A DNA stretch of 55,047 nt from Ferroplasma sp037442045 (GTDB lineage: Archaea; Thermoplasmatota; Thermoplasmata; Thermoplasmatales; Thermoplasmataceae). Made by a program: the position numbers and the translations under genes. Shown here in pieces: positions 8,021 through 16,572 of this stretch. How positions within the stretch are numbered: the first letter of the stretch is position 1; the number at the start of each line of letters is the position of its first letter. The notes under the pieces were generated by a model. The model ran no database searches and was not told where the DNA came from. It saw only the letters and a program-made list of their open reading frames with translations. Where the stretch lies: the NCBI RefSeq assembly GCF_037442045.1, contig NZ_JBBIRC010000003.1, positions 1-55,047 of the forward strand, given 5' to 3'.

Positions 8021-9376
8021 TTATGCACCTGCATTCATACTTCTGCGGTAATTGTATTCTAACATAATTCTGGATAATATATCCTTTTTTCCCACATACA
8101 CGCATCTGATTCCCGCATACCTTATTTCTCTGGCAATTCCTGATATTCTTTCCAGCTCCATCAGGCGTGCGTTTTTCATTAAAATGTTTTCAAATTCACC
8201 TTTAGGGTTATAATCGTAATATGATTCATTGTTTATTAAAAAAATACTCATATAATTGCGGTAATTTGATTTGGGCAAAACTCTGTCCAGAATTTTAATG
8301 AAGTTGAATTGTAACTTGTCATTGTGGTAATCTGATTTAGGCAGAACAGGTTGAGAAGCAGTAATAACAAATAGCAAAACGTTTTTCTTTTGCTTCATCT
8401 TTAAATTTTCAATTGCCCCAGAAATGCTAAATTCACCGGCAGGAAGGATGCTGGCAGTTGCCCTTTCCAGATCACTAATGCTTTTTCCGTTTTTGTCCGG
8501 TGGCAAGTATATATTTATTTCACTGGAATATAAGAAAAATCCGATGTTATCGCGATTCTTTATTATCAAATGTGATAAGTTGATTATATCTACTATTGTC
8601 TTATCATAAATTCTATCAGTAAATCCATGGTTCATTGCTATGCTGTAATCTATAATGAATATGATAGTAATTTCACGTTCCTCTTCCATTTCTTTAACCA
8701 GTATGGTATTATTCTGTTCATCAAATTTATTCCATACTATAAATCTTGGGTCGTCTTCAAATGTATATTGGCGAATATCGTATATATTATATCCCTGCCC
8801 GATCCGGTGTGAATAATGATTTCCGAATGTATAAATAAAATTGCTTGCCATTTCACTTCTACTGGCCCTGATATCCTTCATTAATGGATATATACGCATG
8901 GGCATATCTATTACAAAAGTTTTATCAATTGAAGCTATGTGAAATGTATCATCAATGCTTATCCTTATATTCCCCAGTTTATATTCGCCTATATATCTGG
9001 GTGTTACAAAATATTCAATATCGTATACTCCGTTTTTGGGGATAGTTGCAGTTCCAGATGTTTTCCCGGAAATTTCCAGCACATCTATTGCCTCATCAAA
9101 AAAATGAATTGAAACTGGATGCGGGTTATTATTCACAAAGTGAAGTGTAAACTTAACTTCCCTGTTCTTTTTAAAATCCTGTGTATCGGTTTTTCTCGTT
9201 ACAGAAATATTTTTTATTGCTTTAGCAGCATAAATATTAAAATATATAACCTCAAAAGCAATTGTAAAAAATGTCAGTATGGCAAAAATAATGTAATATT
9301 TATAGCCTAATAGAAGCGCTTCAAGCGTTCCGTAAGTTAACACGGCCAAAACGGCATAACCTGCCTTCCTGATCAT
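8021..9376 (-). CDS. DUF58 / VWA-like protein, partner of MoxR
   Basis: A 451-aa protein. Two membrane helices are at residues ~5-50, followed by a beta-rich region (~55-170). The DUF58 hallmark is GQGYNIYDIRQYTFEDDPR...VWNKF near 190-215, and a von Willebrand A-like domain runs from ~225. The MIDAS motif reads DYSIA instead of DxSxS, so metal binding is probably weakened. Its ATG overlaps the MoxR stop by 4 nt (ATGA), giving translational coupling. DUF58-MoxR pairs are thought to act as AAA+ chaperone/adaptor systems that mature membrane or cell-surface complexes; the client here may be the secreted protein at the head of the operon. That last point is inference. Confidence 0.88.
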   Translation of the reverse strand: MIRKAGYAVLAVLTYGTLEALLLGYKYYIIFAILTFFTIAFEVIYFNIYAAKAIKNISVTRKTDTQDFKKNREVKFTLHFVNNNPHPVSIHFFDEAIDVLEISGKTSGTATIPKNGVYDIEYFVTPRYIGEYKLGNIRISIDDTFHIASIDKTFVIDMPMRIYPLMKDIRASRSEMASNFIYTFGNHYSHRIGQGYNIYDIRQYTFEDDPRFIVWNKFDEQNNTILVKEMEEEREITIIFIIDYSIAMNHGFTDRIYDKTIVDIINLSHLIIKNRDNIGFFLYSSEINIYLPPDKNGKSISDLERATASILPAGEFSISGAIENLKMKQKKNVLLFVITASQPVLPKSDYHNDKLQFNFIKILDRVLPKSNYRNYMSIFLINNESYYDYNPKGEFENILMKNARLMELERISGIAREIRYAGIRCVYVGKKDILSRIMLEYNYRRSMNAGA

Positions 9377-10326
9377 TTTGGGCCCTCTATAGAGTCAATT
9401 ATTGAATCGATAGTTCCAAATATTATCTTTTTATAATCTGATTCGCCTTCCATAAGGGCCTCCGGGCGAAGTATAAGGCGATGGTTCAGTATTTCTTTTG
9501 CCATGAATATGATGTCTTCAGGTATGACATAATCCCTTCCGCTCAACAAAGCATTTGCCCTTGCAGCATTGAGGTATTTTACAGCCGTACGTGTACTGGC
9601 TCCAACATATACCATATTTGAATTTCTTGTTTTTCTTATGATATTTATAATATATTCTATTATTTCATTTGAAACATAAACACTATTTACTATATCACGG
9701 AAATGCAAAATAGTTTCACCATCAAGTTTGTTGTAATTTTTAAAGGTATTTTTATAAACAGATGTTAAAATTTTTACCTCATCATTCCTGTTCGGATAGT
9801 CCAAGTAATACCTGAAAAGAAAACGGTCCATCAGGGCCTCAGCCATGGGAAATGTGCCTTCCTGCTCTATAGGGTTCTGTGTGGCTATTACCAGAAAAGG
9901 TTGTGGCAATTTTGTTGTAAGGCCATATACTGAAACCTGTTTTTCTTCCATGCTTTCCAGTAAAGCCGATTGAACCTTTGGAGGTGTTCTGTTGATTTCA
10001 TCGGCCAGCACTACATTGGCAAATATCGGGCCTTCCCTGAATTCCATTTTTCTTGTTTCTGGATTAAAAATCATATTGCCAGTAACATCAGATGGCAACA
10101 TGTCAGGAGTGAATTGAATTCTCTTGAACTTTACACCAAGATGCATGGAAAATTCCGATGCAAGCATGGTTTTTGCAAGTCCGGGAACACTTTCTATAAG
10201 TATGTGGTTACCTGTAAACAAAGAAATGAGCATAAAACGAACTATGCGCTTTGAACCAATGACCTTCTCACCGATGGAGTCTTCCATTTCAATTATTATT
10301 TCTCTAATGTTTTTTGATTCTTCCAT
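9373..10326 (-). CDS. MoxR-family AAA+ ATPase
   Basis: A 317-aa AAA+ ATPase. Walker A is ESVPGLAKTMLA near residue 45, Walker B is VVLADEINRTPPKVQSALLE near 105, sensor 1 is FLVIATQNPIEQEG, and the lid has the family signature YVGASTRTAVKYLNAARANA. It is typical MoxR length and has no membrane segment. The site GAGGTG precedes the ATG at 10326, which lies 31 nt inside the upstream gene. It is predicted to remodel a protein complex at the membrane with the DUF58 and polytopic proteins encoded next to it. Confidence 0.94.
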   Translation of the reverse strand: MEESKNIREIIIEMEDSIGEKVIGSKRIVRFMLISLFTGNHILIESVPGLAKTMLASEFSMHLGVKFKRIQFTPDMLPSDVTGNMIFNPETRKMEFREGPIFANVVLADEINRTPPKVQSALLESMEEKQVSVYGLTTKLPQPFLVIATQNPIEQEGTFPMAEALMDRFLFRYYLDYPNRNDEVKILTSVYKNTFKNYNKLDGETILHFRDIVNSVYVSNEIIEYIINIIRKTRNSNMVYVGASTRTAVKYLNAARANALLSGRDYVIPEDIIFMAKEILNHRLILRPEALMEGESDYKKIIFGTIDSIIDSIEGPK

Positions 10327-10778
10327 TCTTCATACACCTCGTTATTTATCAGATCCATTTTTATTTTTTTCAGTGTTTCATAATCATCTAGGATGTTCTG
10401 CAGGTAATAGTCTCTCATTTTGATTTTATGTTTTTGCCTTATTTTTGAAGCGGTTTTGCTCTTTAAATCGTATTTATGATATTTTTTTACCATTATCTCG
10501 TAATTCTTCATTAATTGCCTGGCATATTCCATGTCTTTTTGCATTTCAGAAATATAACCTGAAAAATCACCGGATTTAATCATTGTTACTTCTTTCAAAA
10601 ACTCAGTATTTTCGACTTTAATATTCACCTTTCTGATAACTTCTTCGTTTCCTTTCGTTTTATATATCCTTGAGTGGAATGTTACTATTATAGTAAGCAG
10701 AAACAGAAGAAGAATAGGATAAAAAAATCTATAACTCGTCCGGTAATTTATGAATAGGCCAATTATATTAATTCCCAT
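10296..10778 (-). CDS. single-pass membrane protein with coiled coil, MoxR operon
   Basis: A 160-aa protein. One N-terminal membrane helix (around FFYPILLLFLLTIIVTF) is followed by a basic, mostly helical cytoplasmic or external segment rich in Lys/Glu with heptad-like spacing. I do not recognise the family. The start at 10778 overlaps the end of the preceding gene and follows a GTGGTG stretch; an in-frame GTG at 10790 is also possible. Its 3' end overlaps the MoxR start. The conserved tight packing suggests an accessory subunit of the MoxR/DUF58 system. Confidence 0.75.
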   Translation of the reverse strand: MGINIIGLFINYRTSYRFFYPILLLFLLTIIVTFHSRIYKTKGNEEVIRKVNIKVENTEFLKEVTMIKSGDFSGYISEMQKDMEYARQLMKNYEIMVKKYHKYDLKSKTASKIRQKHKIKMRDYYLQNILDDYETLKKIKMDLINNEVYEEWKNQKTLEK

Positions 10779-11334
10779 TTGGTGCACCACTGTAAAACAA
10801 TTTCATTATATCCATATAATTATAGGCATCCTTCACCGGGTCAATTATCTCCTTTTCGTCAAGTGTTTCCCATTTATAATTTCCAAATCTTGCGATCTCA
10901 TAGTAATTGAAATAAAACAGTGCAATTTTTTTTATAGCAAAAAATTTGGCAGTCTCATCTTTTGCTTTTTCTGCTGGTTTATCGCCAGGTGATTTCTTCA
11001 TATCTGGGGTATTATAAACAGAATTTTCTATCAGGGATTTAATTGTATAATTGTCAGTAATTGAGAAATCTCCATCAAGAATGATATTAAATTTGTTGAG
11101 TTCACCAAGTATAAATTCCCTATTTGAACCGTATTTGATTGCCCCAAAATATCGGGTATAATCATCTTTAAGGCATGTATATCCGTATATTATTGCCTCT
11201 GTTCTTTTACCGTTCCCTATTTCTTTTCTCATTTCCTTTATAACTGGTATATCATCGACTGTCTTGACCTTTATAACAGTTCTTTCCGTATTTTTCACAC
11301 CCTTGTCTTTCTGTACATTTTTTTTAAACAGCAT
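10768..11334 (-). CDS. soluble accessory protein of the MoxR operon, possibly DUF4129-like
   Basis: A 188-aa protein without signal peptide or membrane helix. The middle (residues ~30-110) is mixed alpha/beta, then comes a charged Lys/Asp-rich linker (~115-128) and a helical C-terminus with FYFNYYEIARFGNYKW. That motif faintly resembles the C-terminal LYE.ARFG motif of DUF4129 proteins, which often accompany MoxR and DUF58; this is a weak resemblance only. A strong GGAGTGAT site 6 nt before the ATG overlaps the end of the upstream gene, proving operon-style translation. Confidence 0.75.
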   Translation of the reverse strand: MLFKKNVQKDKGVKNTERTVIKVKTVDDIPVIKEMRKEIGNGKRTEAIIYGYTCLKDDYTRYFGAIKYGSNREFILGELNKFNIILDGDFSITDNYTIKSLIENSVYNTPDMKKSPGDKPAEKAKDETAKFFAIKKIALFYFNYYEIARFGNYKWETLDEKEIIDPVKDAYNYMDIMKLFYSGAPNGN

Positions 11335-11341
11335 TATAAAA

Positions 11342-13006
11342 TCACTCCTTAATATAATATCCTGATTTAGCTATATCATAACCTGTTATTTCAACTATCA
11401 TGAGCCCGGAAGTCTCAACGTTATTATCGTGGTCATAAACAAGAGTTATAATAACAGGACCAGCAGAGACATTAACAAATGGTGTAAAATTATATACATA
11501 TGAATTTTTCAGGCCGTAATTTTTCCCTGAAATCGTTAATATGCCATCTGTTTTATCCGTAGTATAGTTTTCAAAGTGCATGGATGTTATGATCATATTT
11601 GAAGTAATATTACCAGAATATGTTATATTTAAATAACCGGGATCTTGATCTTCTTCGCCAGTTAGATTGATAGTAGAATTATTTATAGTAAAATTAAGCT
11701 TGTAATATGGATCTGATTTATTTATATTCACTGTTTGGCTGCATAAATAACTTGATTTTATATACAAATCCACGTTATAAGTACCTGCAGAAACCATGTA
11801 TGTATTGTTGCCTGTATCATTCTTTCCGCTAATTATATAATGGTATAATTTGCCAGAATTATTGGTAACGTTTACAGAAATTAAATATGGATTAACTATC
11901 TCATTTATGGTGCTATTACTTGAAGGAGTTAAATTAAAATATTTTGTAACGTAATTAGAATTCATATAATTAAAATTATAAAATCCGAAAGGCACAGAAT
12001 AATTATAATATGTTCCGGTTGAATTTTCTGTCATATTACTGTATGCAACATTAAATATTCCACCCTTACCTGATAATGTTGAATTTTCCACTGCTAGAGA
12101 ACCGTTCAGTACTACAGCACTCCTTAGTACTATTGTATAATCATTTTCCCTGAGTCTTGTCATATCGAACTTGATATAAGATCTGTTCTCCGATATACTA
12201 TAATTTTTAAAACTTGAGCTATAATTCAATGTATAGGCTGACATACTGTAATTTCCGGCATACTTTAAAAATATTGTTCCATTCCCGTTGCTATTTGTTA
12301 TTCCTGTATAATTATATACTGCTCCATTTTGTTCTATCAGGATAACAAATTTTGTATTTGCATTTTTGCTTCCAAGTTCTACTGTAATATTTTTATTAAG
12401 GATTCCAGTAACATCATTTGAATTTAAGCCCTGTAAAGTTTTATTGTTAGTAAGATTGCTATTCGTCAAATAAGGAACAATGTTTGATATATTTTTACTT
12501 TCAATTGATTGTTTTCCGGAAAATAAGCCGGTTCCATTGCCAATATAATTTACTGGGGTTATAGAAGGGTTCAGAGTTTTATTACTATCTAAATTAATTT
12601 GCACGGATTTGTTATAAAATGCCAGCGATGAGGCCGTTACGCTGTAATTTCCCCGTGGCAGGGTAATATTATAGCTTCCATTTTTGCCTATATTTATTGT
12701 CCTTGACATTGTAGAATTGCTTACAGTAATCGTCCCATTTACCGTTAAATTATTATAAGAATCTGATACATTTCCACTCAAGGTAAAATTTTGATTTACA
12801 ATGGCTGGCGGTACAGTATTATTACCACTGGTATTATTACCACTGGTATTATTTCCCTTGGTATTATTGCCAGAACCATGTGTACCTTTTCCAAGTAAAA
12901 CCCGGTCTACAGGACCATGGCCAGGATAAACTATATTCGCACCGGAGAAAACCAGAGCAATTAAAATTCCGCTTATTGCAATAGCAATTAATACCTTTTT
13001 ATTCAA
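11342..13006 (-). CDS. secreted or membrane-anchored sequon-rich surface protein
   Basis: A 554-aa protein with an N-terminal hydrophobic segment (residues ~4-24) acting as signal peptide or anchor. A low-complexity linker made of GNNTS/GNNTK units (~46-62) follows. Next comes a carboxypeptidase-regulatory/PEGA-like beta domain (TLSGNVSDSY..., ~70-150), and then further beta-rich repeats. By eye there are more than 40 N-X-S/T sequons, so it is probably heavily N-glycosylated on the cell surface, as expected for cell-wall-less Thermoplasmatales. It has one cysteine. The TTG at 13006 is taken as start because a TATA element sits 25 nt upstream. It is the first gene of the MoxR/DUF58 operon and may be its client. 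Confidence 0.82.
   Translation of the reverse strand: MNKKVLIAIAISGILIALVFSGANIVYPGHGPVDRVLLGKGTHGSGNNTKGNNTSGNNTSGNNTVPPAIVNQNFTLSGNVSDSYNNLTVNGTITVSNSTMSRTINIGKNGSYNITLPRGNYSVTASSLAFYNKSVQINLDSNKTLNPSITPVNYIGNGTGLFSGKQSIESKNISNIVPYLTNSNLTNNKTLQGLNSNDVTGILNKNITVELGSKNANTKFVILIEQNGAVYNYTGITNSNGNGTIFLKYAGNYSMSAYTLNYSSSFKNYSISENRSYIKFDMTRLRENDYTIVLRSAVVLNGSLAVENSTLSGKGGIFNVAYSNMTENSTGTYYNYSVPFGFYNFNYMNSNYVTKYFNLTPSSNSTINEIVNPYLISVNVTNNSGKLYHYIISGKNDTGNNTYMVSAGTYNVDLYIKSSYLCSQTVNINKSDPYYKLNFTINNSTINLTGEEDQDPGYLNITYSGNITSNMIITSMHFENYTTDKTDGILTISGKNYGLKNSYVYNFTPFVNVSAGPVIITLVYDHDNNVETSGLMIVEITGYDIAKSGYYIKE
12816..12874 (-). repeat. four in-frame 15-bp repeats encoding GNNT(S/K) sequons
   Basis: Four consecutive, slightly diverged 15-bp units of the type GGTATTATTACCACT (plus strand) lie in frame in the surface-protein gene. 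Each adds Gly-Asn-Asn-Thr-X, so copy number sets the number of N-glycosylation sites in the linker after the membrane anchor. Units 1 and 2 are nearly identical and units 3 and 4 diverged. Confidence 0.8.
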
Positions 13007-13020
13007 TAAAAAGTAATAAA

Positions 13021-13040
13021 TAAATTATATATAAATACTT
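13021..13040 (-). promoter_or_regulatory. TATA element of the MoxR/DUF58 operon
   Basis: The minus strand holds TATTTATATATAATTTA, centred 25 nt upstream of the TTG at 13006. It is the only good promoter for the six-gene cluster and implies a leaderless transcript beginning at a TTG codon. Confidence 0.6.
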
Positions 13041-13104
13041 GCGTTTCTTATTTCAGGTTCTTATTTTTATATCATATGCTTTATATCAAAATTGCCGGTC
13101 AATT

Positions 13105-13114
13105 ATTATATATC
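13105..13114 (+). promoter_or_regulatory. TATA element of the PfkB kinase gene
   Basis: ATTATATATC is centred 25 nt before the ATG at 13134. This argues against the longer in-frame reading from 13092 and for a leaderless start. Confidence 0.55.
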
Positions 13115-13133
13115 GAATAATAATTACTGTAAC

Positions 13134-14024
13134 ATGAAATTTCTCGCTTTTTTTGGCCATTTAAATATTGATGTCAGCATATCAGTTCAGTCCCTTCCCG
13201 CTCCCGGGCAGGCAACCGGAGTCAAACAGTTAAAAGAGAAATTCGCCGGAACTGCGGGAAATTTCACCTATGTAGCCCATTCACTGGGACTGGATTTTGA
13301 TTTATATTCCATTGTAGGCAATTTATCGCATAAAAGATATATACAAAATTTGGAAGAAACAGGAATAAACACAGAACATGTTGAAATTGCTGAAAATGAA
13401 AGTGGGCCAGTGTGTTATATTCCTTCAGATGGAAAAGAACAGGTTGCATATATGTTTCAGGGGCCTGTAAATAACTGGAAGGCTTCAAAGAATTTTGAAT
13501 TTGGGAATTATAATTATGTAAATATTGGAACTGGCCCGGTAAATGAGTATATAAAAATTGTTTCAATAGAAAAACGAGAAAGAATAGTCTTTGACCCGGC
13601 ACAGGAGATATGGTATAATTATAATAGCGAAACTGCAGAATATATGGTTAACCACTGCAATATGATTATAATGAACAGAAAAGAATATGCCCATCTTCTG
13701 GAATTACTGAATATTAGCAGTAATGTTCTGGCCAGTAAAGTGAGCAATATAGTTATAACAGAAGGTAAAAAAGGTGCAACAGTTATTCAGCATGAAGTAG
13801 AAACAAATGTGCCTGGAATTTTATCAAATAATGTTATTGATACAGTAGGAGCAGGTGATTCCTTTAGGGCTGGCTTATATACCGGCTTATGGAAAGGCTA
13901 TAATCTTGTGGATGCTGTTAGAATAGGTAATATAACTGCATCAAAGGCAATAGAAAATAATATAAACGAATTTAATCTTAAATTTGATGATATATTAAAA
14001 ATATTGAATTCAATCAAAGGATAA
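13134..14024 (+). CDS. PfkB/ribokinase-family sugar or nucleoside kinase
   Basis: A 296-aa ATP-dependent kinase of the ribokinase fold. The N-terminal motif LAFFGHLNIDVSISVQSLP and the GTAGNFTYVAHSLG substrate-binding glycine region are visible. The C-terminal PfkB signature DTVGAGDSFRAG carries the catalytic Asp and anion hole. Upstream residues IVITEGKKGATV are also typical. The substrate (ribose, fructose, 2-keto-3-deoxygluconate or a nucleoside) cannot be decided from the sequence. It is a single gene between two TATA elements, and its last 11 nt overlap the convergent cgi121 gene. Confidence 0.9.
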   Translation: MKFLAFFGHLNIDVSISVQSLPAPGQATGVKQLKEKFAGTAGNFTYVAHSLGLDFDLYSIVGNLSHKRYIQNLEETGINTEHVEIAENESGPVCYIPSDGKEQVAYMFQGPVNNWKASKNFEFGNYNYVNIGTGPVNEYIKIVSIEKRERIVFDPAQEIWYNYNSETAEYMVNHCNMIIMNRKEYAHLLELLNISSNVLASKVSNIVITEGKKGATVIQHEVETNVPGILSNNVIDTVGAGDSFRAGLYTGLWKGYNLVDAVRIGNITASKAIENNINEFNLKFDDILKILNSIKG

Positions 14025-14433
14025 CGTCAACTTTAGCCATATTTGAAAAAACTTCAAAATCCTTTTCCGGGATATCGTATGGCAAAAACCTTTCCGTGAT
14101 TTCTATATACTTTTCTCTGATTAAAAATTCAAGATCACTTTTATTTGAATAAACAATAATTCCACGTTCTGTTTCTTTTGAAATGCCACATTTATTTATT
14201 GCAATATCTATCTGCCTGGTACCTGATAAGTACATTAAAAGTACATTGCCCGGAAAGTGTATATTATCATTGTGCTGTATATATCTTTCAGTTTTTCTTA
14301 TTGCTTCCCCTACCTGCACTTCAGAAACTATTGCTTTTTTATCAATTAATTGAAAAAAATTATTTCTTGTTTTTAAATAGTTTAAAATTTTATCATCATA
14401 TTTTTGTAAAATAAAATATTTTAAATCAGGCAA
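14014..14433 (-). CDS. cgi121: KEOPS complex regulatory subunit Cgi121
   Basis: A 139-aa protein that fits Cgi121/TPRKB, the Bud32-binding, tRNA 3'-CCA-binding subunit of KEOPS, which makes t6A37 in tRNA. The recognised core is NVLLMYLSGTRQIDIAINKCGI followed by ERGIIVYS. The TTG at 14433 is taken as start: it overlaps the lonB stop by 8 nt (TTGCCTGA) and gives a protein of family length beginning MPDLKYFIL. It is translationally coupled to lonB, a neighbour with no known link to KEOPS. Identification is by eye. Confidence 0.82.
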   Translation of the reverse strand: MPDLKYFILQKYDDKILNYLKTRNNFFQLIDKKAIVSEVQVGEAIRKTERYIQHNDNIHFPGNVLLMYLSGTRQIDIAINKCGISKETERGIIVYSNKSDLEFLIREKYIEITERFLPYDIPEKDFEVFSNMAKVDVIL

Positions 14434-16399
14434 CGTTTGTTCCTCTTCTACGTACAGGTTTTTTAATATCTGTAGCAGGATTAACAACATCCTTTATTTT
14501 CTGAAGGAACTTGTCCCTTTCTGGACCTACTACCAGAGCATTCTCAAGTACATCTTCTATTCTAGATGCTGGGATTATTTTTATTTTGCCTTTATGTGCC
14601 TCGTCCAGAATTATGTCATTAAGATTTGTTGCAGGAACTATTACAGTGGCAAGCCCGGTATCAATTGCCGCTTCAACCTTTGCTGTAACTCCGCCTACAG
14701 GAAGAACATCACCCCTTACACTCAATGAACCGGTCATAGCTACTGTCTGGTCTATAGGTATGGATTCAAGGGAAGAGATAACTGCTGTTGCTATGGATAC
14801 GCTTGCAGAATCGCCCTCAACGCCTTCGTAGGTTCCAATGAACTGTATATGTATATCAACATCGGAAATGTTCTTGCCGCTTATTTTCTTTATAACAGCC
14901 GAAACGTTCTGCACTGCTTCTTTGGCTATTTCACCAAGTTTCCCTGTAGCATAAACTCCCCCATTATGGGGATGCTGGGCAGGCGTTACTTCGGCAACTA
15001 TTGGCATTACAACTCCAGTGAAATCAGACATATCAGAAGAACCCATAACAGCAAGGCCATTTACCTTTCCAATTGAACTGCCGCTACCAGTGAACATTTT
15101 ATAAAGCTTCTTGACTTCTATTGCCCTGTCTGCTATCTGTTGTTCAACTGGTTTGCTCAGGCTTCTTGCCTGGTTTACATCGTCTGCTATCACGATGGAC
15201 TGTTTATTTGTAACAGCAATATCTCCTGCGACCCTTATAAGGCCGCCAAGTTCCCTTAATCTTAAAGTTAATCTGCCTTTTCTTCCTGCACGCTTCTGTG
15301 CTTCTTTTAATATTTCTGTTATTGCGCCTTCATCAAATGGTGGAATCTTTTTATCCTTCGCTATTTCCTGAGCTATAAATTGAACGACTTTCTTTCTATT
15401 TTCATCACTGTCTTCCATTGTATCATACATATATACTTCATAGCCGTAACCCCTTATTCTGGATCTTAGAGCGGGATGCATATTCCTTATAGCATCAAGG
15501 TTGCCTGCAGCCACAAGTACGAAATCACAAGGAACAGGTTCGGTCTGAACCATAGCACCGGCACTTCTTTCACTCTGGCCTGATATTGAGAAGTGTTTTT
15601 CCTGCATTGCAGTAAGTAGAGCCTGCTGATCTTCTGGCCTTAGAAGGTTTATTTCATCTATGAATAATACTCCCTTATCAGCCTTTTGCATATTTCCGGC
15701 TTCAACTCTTTCATGGGCAGGTGTCTCAAGGCCGCCAGATTGGAATGGATCATGCCTTACATCGCCAAGCAGGGCTCCAGAATGTGCTCCAGTCGAATCT
15801 ATAAATGGTGGCCTGTCGTTTGGATTGTGGCCCACCAGCAGTTTGGGAACCATTGCACGTTCCATACGTGCTGCTGGATTCATGGCCATTATTATATAAA
15901 GGAAAACTGCTCCAATTACAGCAAAGAATAATATTTCTATTGCAGTACCCTTCAAGCCGCTTATCCATAAATAAATTGCCAGGATAGCCCCAAGAAGTAT
16001 TATTGATAAAACGATAAAAAGAAGACTTTTAGACCTGTCCTTCTTTTCTCTTTCAGCTTTTATTTGATACTGCCTGAGTATTTCTTTTCCCTTCCCTGCA
16101 GGAAAAGTCTTTATTTTTGGTTTATTTGAATCTTCCGGGTTAGGAAAACATAACACGTCTTCCAGATCTTCTTTGGGCAGAAAATCTACCATAGACTGTG
16201 CCAACATTGATTTTCCAGTTCCTGGTTCGCCAATAAGAAGTACGTGCCTTTTTTGTATTGCTGCTTTTTTGATAACTTCTCCAGCATGTTCCTGACCAAT
16301 TACCTGATTAAAAAGTAGCTTGGGCACTTCAACTTCTTTAGTGCTTTTGACGTTTAATTTAGATACCCATTCTTCAACATCTTCAATATTAGTGTCCAC
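14426..16399 (-). CDS. lonB: membrane-anchored archaeal Lon protease (LonB)
   Basis: A 657-aa ATP-dependent protease. The AAA+ domain has Walker A GEPGTGKSMLAQS near residue 56. It is interrupted by two membrane helices at ~125-175 (FIVLSIILLGAILAIYLW and IEILFFAVIGAVFLYIIMAM), then continues with Walker B GVLFIDEINLLRPEDQQALL. The C-terminal protease domain has catalytic Ser531 in EGDSASVSIA and Lys574 in GGVTAKVEAAI, 43 residues apart as in characterised archaeal Lon. It degrades unfolded and membrane proteins. The start is GTG 16399 with a TATA-like element near 16422-16432, probably leaderless. Confidence 0.96.
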   Translation of the reverse strand: MDTNIEDVEEWVSKLNVKSTKEVEVPKLLFNQVIGQEHAGEVIKKAAIQKRHVLLIGEPGTGKSMLAQSMVDFLPKEDLEDVLCFPNPEDSNKPKIKTFPAGKGKEILRQYQIKAEREKKDRSKSLLFIVLSIILLGAILAIYLWISGLKGTAIEILFFAVIGAVFLYIIMAMNPAARMERAMVPKLLVGHNPNDRPPFIDSTGAHSGALLGDVRHDPFQSGGLETPAHERVEAGNMQKADKGVLFIDEINLLRPEDQQALLTAMQEKHFSISGQSERSAGAMVQTEPVPCDFVLVAAGNLDAIRNMHPALRSRIRGYGYEVYMYDTMEDSDENRKKVVQFIAQEIAKDKKIPPFDEGAITEILKEAQKRAGRKGRLTLRLRELGGLIRVAGDIAVTNKQSIVIADDVNQARSLSKPVEQQIADRAIEVKKLYKMFTGSGSSIGKVNGLAVMGSSDMSDFTGVVMPIVAEVTPAQHPHNGGVYATGKLGEIAKEAVQNVSAVIKKISGKNISDVDIHIQFIGTYEGVEGDSASVSIATAVISSLESIPIDQTVAMTGSLSVRGDVLPVGGVTAKVEAAIDTGLATVIVPATNLNDIILDEAHKGKIKIIPASRIEDVLENALVVGPERDKFLQKIKDVVNPATDIKKPVRRRGTNVA

Positions 16400-16572
16400 G
16401 TTATGATAATCTAATTCTAATAATTAAGCTTTCCTATGTTATTTTAACTACTTTTATTTAATAGAAAATAATGTTTTTTAAAGCTTTTCTGAATGGAAAA
16501 TTGAGTGGCGTATTTGCATAGTTTTGCTACAATTTTTTCCTGGGAAAATATCTTACAAATCAAGGATGGAAA

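Noticed and set aside
12816..12874. Short tandem repeats considered as a CRISPR array
   Set aside because: The units are 15 bp, contiguous and in frame with a coding sequence; there are no spacers and no cas genes.
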